Made by a program: the position numbers and the translations under genes
Shown: piece after piece, positions 35,021-45,744 of the stretch
How positions within the stretch are numbered: position 1 is the stretch's first letter
How the letters are laid out: each line of letters opens with the position of its first letter
The notes under the pieces: model-generated
Told to the model about the DNA's origin: nothing
Databases searched by the model: none
What the model saw: only the letters and a program-made list of their open reading frames with translations
Assembly: GCA_019914945.1 (NCBI GenBank)
Contig: CM034103.1
Coordinates: 6,138,001 to 6,202,000, forward strand
Reading direction: 5' to 3'
Source: Typha latifolia
Lineage: Eukaryota > Streptophyta > Magnoliopsida > Poales > Typhaceae
Length of the DNA stretch: 64,000 nt

Positions 35021-35804
35021 CGGAGTAGTGCCCAACAACACAACGTTCCTCGTTTCATGCAAGTTAGTATCACCAGCTCCCGGTCTAATCACTAAGGATG
35101 GATGAGTCAATCGGCAAGGATGGCCTCTTTGAAGTCGCTATCACTCAAGACCTAGGTGTCGGCTATAGTGGTTCTTCAATTGGGAAAACATTTCTAAAAG
35201 TAGTTGTTGTCAATATCAGGCCTTGTCCCCCTCCTAAAAAATTCTCGTTGTCTCCATCAACAACAGTTCAAGCTTGGTTTCTAAAGAGAGCCCGGGTAGT
35301 TTAATCTCGGTTCCAATTCTGCTTGGGGACGTTACTTCTCATCTCGTTAAATTCACCAATACCCAACCTATCACTAATCTCCGGCCTGTCAACCTCACCT
35401 CCACTCTTCCTTTCATTATTACACATGCTAGTGACCAAATCCCCTCCACTCAATCCCTCTTACCAATCAATATGTACTAGTCTCTTACATATTCGAGTGT
35501 AGGCTCTCCCTCTCCCTCCCATGCAACAAATCCAAAATTGTATGCAAAGTCCCTTCCACGTAGAAAGTTGCCCACTTTCCCCTTATCCTGACCGTTCCTT
35601 CCATCCTCGCTCACACCTCTCGAGAAAAGAAAAACCTCCCTACTCAATCTTATTCTATCCTCCCCCCAAAAGACCCCATTCCTCTACCTCGACACCCCTC
35701 CTAGTGAATTTAGACCCAAACACTATGGTGTCCAAAAGGCTGATATTAAATGCTCTCCCAATCTATTGTCTCATGGCTAAGCTAGACTCACCGCGAAACC
35801 TATC
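35021..35804 (+). pseudogene. LINE ORF1 C-terminal part and ORF1-ORF2 junction
   Basis: Low-complexity, proline- and serine-rich broken frames lie between the LTR element and the ORF2 start. This is expected for the poorly conserved ORF1 tail. Identification rests on position. Confidence 0.5.
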
Positions 35805-36067
35805 ATGAAACTAATTGTTTGGAATTGTCAAGGGTGTGGAGGGTGTGGAGGCTCCTCGACGATTCGAAATCTCAAAGCCATCCTCCACAGTTCGTGTGCT
35901 TCAATTGCTTTTTTGTCTCAGACAAAGTGCAGACAGAAGAAATCAGAAAAAATAATCTCTTCTCTCCATCTTCGTAATCACCACCTTGTTAGCTCTCAGA
36001 GGAAGATTTGGTTGGCTTTGGCTCCTTTCGAACAACATCTCGCTCAAGATCCTTGAGGCATCTAACC
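35805..36067 (+). pseudogene. LINE ORF2 start, endonuclease N-terminal part
   Basis: It begins M-K-L-I-V-W-N-C-Q-G-C-G, the standard N-terminus of plant LINE AP-endonucleases, and continues F-L-S-Q-T-K where LQETK is usual. After a frameshift it reads W-L-W-L-L-S-N-N-I-S-L-K-I-L-E-A-S-N up to the junction with LTR copy B. The WN...ET residues take part in metal binding in this family. Confidence 0.85.
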
Positions 36068-37075
36068 TGTAACGCCCCCGCCCGGCACGGGCACGTGCAT
36101 GCCCACGCGCCCACACGGCACGCGCGGCGCACGCGATAGTATGGGCGGGGCCCGTCATGCACAGATGCTCTCCTATGCACATATAATCATGACATCATCA
36201 AAAATTACCTGCTAACCTATCCATGATCACATAATCCATCACCAAATAAATCATACTATTAACCAAATAAACATGTTAATATATGAGTATCAAAGTCCAT
36301 AATAATATATACTAGACCACTATATAATCTTGCAGGACCTACACAGGCCACAACAAACCATCACGATACAACTAAAACAACTAATACAAGACTACACCAT
36401 GATTCGACCTGTATTATATAAATAATCGTCTAATATAAAAGAGTACAAATATCAAATACTAGTACAACTCAATTTCTATATAAACTATCATCTATACCGT
36501 CTCGCATCTATAGCTCACATCATCTTTGCTCTAAAATATCTCATCAGTATATCTCAAGGGGGTATCACGTACCATAATATCTGTGGGGGTTAAAAAGAAA
36601 TAAATAAAGAAAGTCATGAGTAAAAGGCTCAGTGAATAGACCTTACCCCGAATTAGTGATGCCAAACAGAGAATAAATCATGTACTAAATAATATGAATC
36701 AGAAAGAGCATCATGTTATATGAATGTTCCTCAATAATACATAAATAAAAAATAGATAACATATCATGTCATAACTAATAAAATATATAATCTTCGACAA
36801 TGTATAAATAAATCTCCATATCATACCATCATCATAACTCTCTCATATACAACACATATGATGCATGCCGATCACGATCATGCTATGATATCAAATGCAA
36901 TCACCTATGATGCATATTGACCATCGATAATCAGGTATAACAGATGATAATGAAATGATATGTATTTCTCAACATCACGATCATCACCGACATCTTGGTA
37001 TAATATCATCATACTAGACCACTATGCACAGTCAACACTCGGTACCCGGTCTCAACATCATGTTCGAAGGCTCAG

Positions 37076-37144
37076 GGCATACTCCGCCACCCGCAAGAGT
37101 ATCTCAAATATAACCATACCCCGCCACCCACTAAGGTATCAACA
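37076..37144 (-). repeat. Minisatellite in LTR copy B, two cores
   Basis: Two inverted-orientation cores with the pattern ATAC(T/C)CCGCCACCC, GC-richer than in the other copies. Confidence 0.6.
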
Positions 37145-38561
37145 TCCATCCAGACCGGGCACCCTTCCTAGCTAATAGAAACCTCATGAGGATAACTCGC
37201 CACATATGCCCAAGCAAACGGCATGTGTCTAAATATCTGCTGCGCACACAGACTAACGACCTCAGACGTAAGGCCAATAGGATCGCGACTATGTCGAGCG
37301 ATCAATCATCCACCAAGCGCATCCTAACCCTCGCGCCCACTCGGGTATACTCATGCTTTCTATTAACTATCATATTAATCATATTTCATACTTTCCTTCT
37401 AAATGACAGATCATATGCATATATCCATTACGATAATAAGTCACTGCATAACAGAAATTTAGGTGGAATAAGAATCAAGAGAAAAATGATACCATATAGT
37501 CTCCACTATGTAGTCAACACATGCATACTCATACTAATCTATTACATGCATACTCATGCTACAGATCAACTCGGTATATAATCATAATAGTAAAATTATC
37601 TCCAATTATCTCTATATATATCACTAATGTACTCATATCCTAGATCAGCATAATCAAATGTATGATAAAATATGCTCGATTGTAATCATCTCTAGATAAA
37701 ATTATATAATTATGCTGGAGGCCAAAACATGCTCTCTGATAAGAAGACACAAACCACGTATCTCTCACGTCCGTCAGTCAAACATCAACTCATCGTCAGG
37801 GTCCACAGGTTCTCACATAAGGGGGTTCGGGATCTGAAAATATTTAAGTAGTATGATGTTAGCCGTTTATCTAATTAGAATTAATTCAATTAGAATATAA
37901 ATGTTTATTAGGTTTAAAATCACTTCTCTTTATTTTTGATTACATAACTAAGTCTATATTATAGATACGATTCAAATACTATAATTATATTATTATCATA
38001 AAATGTTAGTTATAATGTAAGGAGAAGATGTCTGTTTCCTTTTATATGAGAGTATTTCTAAATATATAATTATAAAATAAAATAAAATAAAAGGCTAAAT
38101 AACTATAAGTATAGACAAGGTCTAATTATAATTAATTTTATAATTCATATACTATCTTGATTAATTAGGGACAATGCAGTCTTTACTCGATAAAATAATA
38201 AATAAATTACTAAATAAGCCTAGTATTTTATTTGTTATAGAATAATCATATATAATAAATTAATAGAATTACTTAAAATATATATGATGAGGGTATTAGA
38301 ATATAAATCTAATAATTATAATTTACAAATATATCTATTAATCTAATAGACATATAAATAAATAAATAAATATAAGTATTACCTATATTTATACCTAATT
38401 AAGCATTAATTATAAAAATTATCATTAATAAAATTATATGGAAGAATATATAATATTATTAAAATAGTTAATGTCTAAATAATCTATTTGCATTAATTAA
38501 GAAGAAAATTACCTAAATAAATAACATAAATAAAATAATTAATTAATTAATTCTGCCATTA

Positions 38562-38582
38562 GTGCTGGGCTGAGCCCAGCAC
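38562..38582. other. Perfect 10-bp-arm hairpin in LTR copy B
   Basis: GTGCTGGGCT and AGCCCAGCAC face each other across a single base. A corresponding hairpin occurs in copy D at 51852-51872, and a duplicated, decayed version in copy C at 42662-42713. It always lies beside the GAA/TTC-rich tract. Confidence 0.85.
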
Positions 38583-38792
38583 TGTGCAGAAAGAAGGAGA
38601 AGAAGCCAAGGAAGAAGAAGAAAAAGAAAGAAAGAAGAAGAAGAAGAAGAAGAAGAAGAAGAGGAGGAGGAGAAGAGGAAGAGAAGAAAGAGAGAAGGTG
38701 AGGGAGGGGGTTGCGGACCCGGGTTGGCGGGGAGGGCACCAGCCGCTACTAGCCAGCCGGCGGCTTGGCTTCGATGAGCCCGAGCTTAGGGC

Positions 38793-38794
<2 letters not shown>

Positions 38795-38846
<52 letters not shown>
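38795..38846. repeat. (GA)n microsatellite in LTR copy B
   Basis: An almost uninterrupted GA run. Shorter CT runs occupy the same place in copies C (about 42415-42440) and D (about 51590-51640). Confidence 0.9.
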
Positions 38847-38851
<5 letters not shown>

Positions 38852-39128
38852 GGATCTCACCGGCAGCAGCAGCTTCGGGGAGGTGGCGGCGGACCGACGT
38901 CGGCAACGAGGAGAGGAAGGAGTGTGAGAGAGAGTAGAGAGAGAGTAGAGTGAGAGAGTGACCAAGAGAGAGATAGAGAGAGAGAAGGCGGTGGAGGAGG
39001 GAGGCTACGGCGGCAGTGGCGAGGCCCACCGCGCCAGTTGGCCGCAGTCAGTTAGCTACGGCAACAGCAGCTGGGGCGCGTGGCAACCCCCCGCGCAAGC
39101 TGCACAAGGCCGGCCACACGTCGTGTCC

Positions 39129-42084
39129 TTGCAGGTATCTATGATGACCCTCTTGTAAGTCCAACCCTCTGCTATGGCAAAGGATTGAGTTTTTCACTAA
39201 TGGCATCACACCTCTGTGTTGTATTGGTGACTTCAACCACATCAAGCAATCGATCAGAGAAAGAGGGTGGCTTCCCCAGCTCTTTCTCTCAAGTAAAAAG
39301 GTTCGCTGAATGCATCAAGAAGGCGAGCCTATTGGACTTGGATTTCTCAGGTCAGCGTACACCTAGTTAAATAGGAGAGCATTCAATAGTCTCATCCATG
39401 AATGTCTTGATTGAACATTAGTATCCCCTCAGTGGTACAATCTCTTTCCGACAGCCCAAATTTTGCATCTTTCGGCAGTTTCATTAGACCACAATCCCCC
39501 CCTTCTCAACACAGTATCATTTTTCAGACCTATACAAAGAGATTTAGAATTAAGAATTAGTGGTTCACAATCCACTCATATTCGGGGTTCTGTCGTCAAG
39601 CTTGTAGGAAGTCATTATTACTAACTCTCCTTTTATAGGTAACCTGGCGGCATTAGCGACTTGTATTATAGGTTGGGCAAAAAAGGAAGCTGGTTCACTC
39701 TCATTTTATATCAGAGGTCTAGAGAGGATGATCATGAAGATTTAAGCTGAAGCTGCTTCTAAGAAAAATCTTTACAAAGAAAGATTCATTTGTTGCCAGC
39801 TAAAAGACCTTTACCTAAAGGAAGAGATCTACTGGAAACAAAGATCGTGAAATGATTAGCTTAAATAGGGAGACAAAAACTCTAAATTCTTCCACACGTT
39901 CGCCTCGGCCAGGAAACGTAGTAACTCTATAGCTGGTATCAAGCTAGGCTCAAGCGAGTGGGTTCATAACTCAGATGTTATTCGCAACTTATTCATTGAT
40001 CACTTCAAACAGATTTTCACCTCCTCAAATACTTCTCAGTTGCATAGTGCCTTTCTATGCCCTCCTTATGATATTCCTCAAACTTTGGTTTCATCTTATG
40101 ATGCTCTCACCGAGAGAAGCTACAATCAAAAGTTTGAGGCCGAATAAAGCCCCGATCCCAGATGGCTTTAATGCTAGATTTTTTCAGTCCTACTAGGATC
40201 TTTTAAAGCATGATAGTCATGCCACAATCAAAGACTTATTCAGCTCAGGCATTATGGAGCAAGGAATTAATCACTCTATTATTATTCTTATTCCAAAAAA
40301 GGCATGAGATACTACGGTGAGAGACTACTGTCCGATAAGCATTTATAATGTTATCTACAAAGCCATTGCAAACGTGTTGGCCTCTAGAATGAAACCACTC
40401 CTCGATGGTATCATCTCTCAAGCACAAGCTGCTTTCATCCCCTAGTGGCAAATTAGTGACAATCAAATCGTAGCTCAGGAGATGGTTAATTACCTCAAGT
40501 TCTCCAAAAGCAAAGTGGGCTCCTTCATGCTAAAAGAAGACCTCTTTAAAGCTTTTGATATGATGGACTGAATTTTTCTGGGCGACTACCTAAAGTTTCA
40601 CGGCTTTCCAACTCATTTTATCAGTCTTATTATGGGATGTATCACCTCCGTCACCTTTGAAGTCATTGTTAATAGCTCTCTGAACTGCAAGTTCACCCCG
40701 GCTTGTGGTCTTCGCCAAGGGTGTCATTTATCTCCTTTCCTATTCGTCATTGGTTCAAACATGTCTTCCCTCCTACTTCTTGAGGCTCACAAGCTCAAAT
40801 TTTAAAAGGATATCCAACCAGCAAGAGGAGGACCAATTATTACTCAACTACTTTTTGTAGACATCCTCCTCATTTTCAGCAAACAAGAGCTAGGGAGGTT
40901 GATCAATTGAAATTCATTATTGATAAGTATGGAAAGGTATCCGACCAAGAACTTAAAATCAGCAATCATGCTTAGTCAACAAGCTTCCCCCATAGTATAT
41001 CTGAAGTGACTCAATCTCTCACTATCTAAGATCTTAGGGTGGGTGATAAACATTTGGGTTTCCCATTATATGCTCAGCGGTCTAAAACTCAAGCCCTTAA
41101 CTTTGTTCTTGAAAAGGTGCAGTCAAAGCTAGAGGGTTGGAAGTTCCAGATCCACTCTCAAAATGGTAGGATAGTTTTGGTTAAATCTGTTCTAAGCTCT
41201 ATTCTAATTTTCTTCATGGCTGCAACAACCTTTCCCATAGCTCTTACAAAAAAAACATCACCTCCTTGACTAGAAACTTTTGGTGGTCGTATGGGCATGA
41301 TTCTAAATCCTTTTATCTCAGATGTTGGGAACTATTGTGTAGACCCCTCTCTCATGGTGGGTTGGGTTGGGTTGGGCTTCTAAAATTTTCAGCTAATCAA
41401 CAAGAGTTTGGTCCTCAAGCTAGCCTGGAAACTATTTTCTGAGCCAAAAAGTTTGTGAGCTATTCTTCTTTAGGCTAGGTCCTTCCCGAATAGTTATTTC
41501 TGAGAAGCAAAGTCTAGACACCAGTCATCATGGCCATGGCTATATTGAGTATTAGAGATGAACTCATGAAAAATATGATGTCGGAAGTGGATAGTGGTAA
41601 GTCCATTCACCCTTGTTTTGATCCTTGGTTACTCCTCTTCTCTCGATGGGAAAAAGCTTTGGAAACTCATCTAGAAGAGCGTAGCTCCACCTCAAGTTAG
41701 AACTTTCGTTTTGAAATGTGTTGTTGGAGCTCTCCCTGCCAAAACTACTCTCCATCGCCAACTAAAGGAGCTCAACACCACTTGTCCCTTTTGCAAATTT
41801 GAATAGGATTTAATTAAGCATGTTCTCATCTACTGCTCTTTTGCAAGGGTAGTTTGATTCAGCTGTTGTGTTGGTCTCAAGTTGGAGCACAACGGGCTCA
41901 GTTTTGATAAATGGCTACTAAGTATTTGCTCACCCCTTTCTATCCAAGAAGATGTAACTTATTGTATCAATATTGTATGGAGCCTATGGAAATGCATAAA
42001 CAACCTCATATTTTGAAGAGAAAAGTCTTGCCCAAGAAATGTTCTTTTGTTGGCTGAGTTAGTCGATGACACTAACTCTTCTCC
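39129..42084 (+). pseudogene. LINE ORF2: endonuclease C-terminal part, reverse transcriptase, RT C-terminal region
   Basis: G-I-Y-D-D-P opens the segment, then the endonuclease motif G-D-F-N (39226-39237) and E-K-E-G-G. The RT follows: R-P-N-K-A-P-I-P-D-G-F near 40130, L-I-P-K-K, Q-A-A-F-I-P, a G-L-R-Q-G-C-H-L-S-P-F-L-F box near 40705-40745, and F-V-D-I at 40854-40865 where F/Y-A-D-D is needed. Further on come G-F-P-L-Y, L-E-G-W-K, and S-L-W-K-C near 41980. Stops, shifts and the altered catalytic motif make it dead. The last frame, D-D-T-N-S-S-P, continues across LTR C. Confidence 0.87.
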
Positions 42085-42412
42085 TATAACAACCCAAACC
42101 AAAAAAATAAAAATTTGGGCACGACTGTGGCCGGCCTCGTGCCCATGCAAGCTGCTCATGCAGCTTGCGTGGTGGGGGCTTCATGCGCCCACTGCCCTGG
42201 CGAGCCCCGGCGCCGCCGCTACCCCTCCTCCATCGCCTCCCCTCTCTCTCTCTTTAAATCTCTCTCTATCTCTCTCTCGGTCTCTCTCTCACTCCACTCT
42301 CTTTCGCGCTGCTTCCTCTCCTCGTTGCCGATGTCGGCCCGTCACCACCTCCCCTAAAGTCCCCGCCGCCGGTGAGATCCCTTATCCCCCCCCCCCCCTC
42401 TTTCCTTTTCTT

Positions 42413-42445
<33 letters not shown>

Positions 42446-45199
42446 CCCCGAGCTCGGGCTCGTCAGAGCTGAGCCGCTGGCGAGAGGCCGGCCGCTGGCT
42501 GGCCAGTAGTGGCCGGTGCCCTCCCCGCCAGCCTGAGTCCGCACCTCCCTCCTCTTCCTTCCCTTCTTCTCTTCTCTTCTTCTTCTTCTTCTTCTTCTTC
42601 TTCTTTCTTTCTTTCGTTTTTTTTCTTCTTCTTCCTCAGCTTCTTCTCGTTCTTTCTGCACAGTGTTGGGCTCGGCCAGCACTGTAGCAGGCAATGCTGG
42701 GCCAAGCTCAACACTGATGGCAGATTTTATTTAATTAATTAATTATTTATTTTATTTATTTATGTTATTTATTTAGGTATTTTCTTCTTAATTAGTGTAA
42801 ATAGATTATTTAGACATCAACTATTTTAATAATATTATATATTCTTCAATATAATTTTATTAATGATAATTTTTATAATTAATCATTAATTAGGTATAAA
42901 TATAGGTAATACTTTTATTTATTTATTTATTTATATATCTATTAGATTAATAGATAGATTTGTAAATTATAATTATTAGATTTATATTCTATTACCCTTA
43001 TCATATATATTTTAAGTATTTCTATTAATTTTATGATTATTCTGCAACTAATAAAATACTAAGCTTATTTAGTTATTTATTTATTATTTTATCGAGTAAA
43101 AATTGCATTGTCCCTAATTAATCAAGATAGTGTATGAATTATAAAATTAATTATAATTAGACCTTGTCTATACTTATAGTTATTTAGCCTTTTATTTTAT
43201 TTTATTTTATTTTATAATTATATATTTAGAAATACTCTCGTATAAAAGGAAACAAACATCTTCTCCTTACATTATAACTAACATTTTATGATAATAAAAT
43301 AATTATAGTATTTGAATCATATCTATAATATAAACATAATTATGTAATAAAAAATAAAGAAAAGTGATTCTAAACCTAATAAACATTTATATTCTAATTG
43401 AATTAATTCTAATTAGATAAACGGCTAACATCATACTACTTAAATATTTTCAGATCCCGAACCCCCTTATGTGAGACCCTGTGGACCCTGACGATGAGTT
43501 GATGTTTGACTGACGGACGTGAGAGATACGTGGTTTGTGTCTTCTGATCAGATTGTGAGTAGTCTTATTCCCTAGACGCCATTCTCAAATTATGATATAT
43601 TATATCTTATGCACACGCATGTTTTGGCCTCCAGCATGATTATATAATTTTATATAGAGATGATTTCAGTCAAACATATTTTATCATGCATTTGATTAGG
43701 CTGATCTAAGATATGAGTACATTAGTGATATATAGAGATGATTATACTGTTATGGTTTTATGTTGGGATAATCTCTATCATGAGTATGCATGTGATAGAC
43801 TAGCAAAAGTATACATGTGTTAGATGCATGATTAGAGTCGGCATTGCATCATTTTTCTCTTGGCTTCTTTACCACATAAATTCATGAGTTGCATGATCTG
43901 TTGTAGTACTGGATATATGCATATGATTTATCATGTATAGGAAATCATAAAAATACATATGTATGTGATGTGATATGATGTGATAGCTGGAACGGTATCT
44001 AGTCCGGACTGGTACCGAACATACTCTTAACATATGGCAGAGTATGGTGATGGCCGATGGTTATACTCTTAGCGCATGATAGGGTACAACTATCATTGAT
44101 ATACCCTTAGCATATGGTAGGGTATGATTACTTTCTTTTGAGATACCCTTAGCGTATGACAGGGTATGATTTATCTACAGAGATACCCTTAGCGTATGCT
44201 CTGAGCTTGTGACATGATGTGTATCGAGTTTGGGGTCAGGTACCATAGTCCAGCATGGTGGATGATATTCAGAGTTGAGACAGATGATTGTGATAGTGAG
44301 AGATATGTGGATTATGTCTGACTCTGACATATACAATTATCTAGTGGTTGGCATGCATCATGCATCATCATTGATGTGACTAGTATCATTGGATCATAAT
44401 TGTTATACATGATATGTTGTTATATTCGGTGATGTTATATGGTAATTTCATCATGTGATATATTATTGGTTGAGGATATAATATGTTCATTCATGAGAAT
44501 TAATTTTATTCATATATATGTCATTAAGGATTCATATATACATGCTCATACATGGCATCATGCTGTTTTCTAATTCATATTATCTAGTACATGATTTACT
44601 CTCTGCTTGGCATCAATGATTCGGGGTAAGGTCTATTCACTGAGCCTTTTACTCATGACTCCTTATTTCTTTTCTAGCCCCCACAGATAATATGGTATGT
44701 GATACCGACTCGAGATATTCTAAGGAGATATTTTAGAAAGATGAGGTGAGCTATAGACGCGAGATGGTATAGAAGATAGTTTAATCAGATATTGAGTTAT
44801 ACCATTATTTTATATCTGTACTTCATTGTATAGACGATAATTGGTATAATACATGTTAGACTATAGTGTACTCTTGTATCAATTATCTAGTTGTACATTG
44901 ATGATTTGTTGTGGTATGTGTGGGTCCTGCCAGATTAATTAGTGGTCTAGTGTATATTATTGTGGACTCGGATATTCACATGTTAACAGGTTTATTTGGT
45001 TGATAGTATATTTTATTTGGTGTTGGATTATGTGAGCATGGATATGTTAGTAGGTAGTATTTGATGATGTCATGATTGTATACGCACAGGAGAGTATCTG
45101 TGCGTGACGGACCTCGCCCGACCTATCGCGTGCGCCGCGCTTGCCGTGTGGGCGCGTGGGTGTACACGTGCCCGTACCGAGCGGAGGCGTTACATTTCA
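42085..45199 (+). mobile_element. Solo LTR copy C of the long TGTAAC family, target duplication TCTCC
   Basis: It starts TATAACAACCC (TG mutated to TA) and ends GTTACA at 45194, with five further bases TTTCA. TCTCC at 42080-42084 and 45200-45204 are then direct repeats. Removing the insert and one TCTCC restores an uninterrupted LINE frame across the junction, which supports this reading. No internal retrotransposon region is present. Landmarks in order: CT and TTC tracts, decayed hairpins, AT-rich middle, minisatellite with five cores, GC-rich end. Confidence 0.9.
44029..44200 (+). repeat. Minisatellite in LTR copy C, five cores
   Basis: Cores of the form CCCTTAGCRTATGRYAGGGTAT, spaced 38-45 bp; the last is truncated. 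Confidence 0.8.
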
Positions 45200-45744
45200 T
45201 CTCCTCTTCTCCTTGACTTCCTTGCTAAGGTGGCCCTTGAGGCTTCCCCCACTAAGCTTTGTGATGGAAACATTCAGCTGGGAGATTTGGTAGGCTGGTC
45301 GGATGCCACGTGACTAGGCATGCACTAAGGTGGGGTAAGGCTAGCTCTAGCTGTCTTTCTCGCTAACTTTTGTCATGGAAAGAAATTTTTTTAAACCACT
45401 ATAGCAGTGCTCTTCACGGTGAAGCTATAGTATTGCATGAGTTAATTAAAGCAATTAGAGCCAAGGGAAGAAAAGTTCAGCTATTCTCAAACAGCCAAAA
45501 GTTAGTAGGCATGCTATGTGCTGGAAGTTCAACCAAATTGGACTGATCTGTCGCACACTCAGTAAGCAAGTGCGATCGGTTGATCTCAGAAAATCCATCC
45601 TTTAGAGTTTGTCACACAAATAGAAGAAACAATGATATATAGCAAATATTCTTGCTTCTTTTGCATTTGTCAAACATACTTGTAAGGAGTGGATATATCC
45701 CCTCCCTAATTTCTATTGTAATATGTTCTCAAATAAATAAATAG
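45200..45744 (+). pseudogene. LINE ORF2 RNase H domain and 3' end
   Basis: P-L-L-L-D-F-L-A-K-V then G-D-L-V-G-W-S-D-A, the start of the RNase H fold found at the C-terminus of many plant L1 elements (catalytic D at 45302-45304). Decayed helices follow, then a tail ending in AAATAAATAAATA. Confidence 0.82.

Larger units (their letters stand above)
36068..39128 (-). mobile_element. Solo LTR copy B of the long TGTAAC family
   Basis: Reverse complement of the family: TGTAACGCC at 36068 is its 3' end and the CACGACGTGTGGCC block near 39120 its 5' end. About 45 bp of the LTR 5' end and an estimated 15 or so LINE codons are missing at the right junction, so a deletion crossed the boundary and no target duplication survives. 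It contains a long GA tract (38795-38846), a GAA-rich tract, a perfect hairpin (38562-38582) and two minisatellite cores. Confidence 0.88.
30692..45744 (+). mobile_element. L1-type LINE broken by four LTR-type insertions
   Basis: LINE segments in order are 30692-31040, 31968-32661, 35021-36067, 39129-42084 and 45200-45744, together about 5.5 kb, near the length of a full plant L1. ORF1 (DUF4283-type) and ORF2 (endonuclease, RT, RNase H) occur in the right order and strand. The inserts are a solo LTR (31041-31962, -), a two-LTR element (32662-35015, +), long LTR B (36068-39128, -) and long LTR C (42085-45199, +). Three inserts have a target duplication, one of them with a mismatch. The 5' limit is uncertain; the 3' end is put at the AAATAAATAAATA near 45744. 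Confidence 0.88.

Noticed and set aside
32662..35091. Right end of the small LTR element at 35091 (AATCA before CTAAGG)
   Set aside because: The end at 35015 (TAACA before CAGGG) matches the end of the related solo LTR at 29347 and gives a 5-bp duplication with one mismatch, so it is preferred.
37186..37581. 131-residue plus-strand frame
   Set aside because: Within LTR copy B in antisense; not kept in copies A, C and D.
38559..39029. 156-residue minus-strand frame and overlapping Arg/Glu-rich plus-strand frames
   Set aside because: Products of the GA and GAA tracts of LTR copy B, low complexity on both strands.
36068..39128. Copies B and C as the two inverted ends of one giant transposon
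   Set aside because: Each is a full LTR with its own start and end. They interrupt one LINE at two points, and copy C has its own target duplication. The sequence between them is LINE, not transposon interior.
42047..42714. Several frames of 77-142 residues in both orientations
   Set aside because: Again simple-sequence translations of the LTR start (copy C); the first one joins LINE sequence to LTR by chance.
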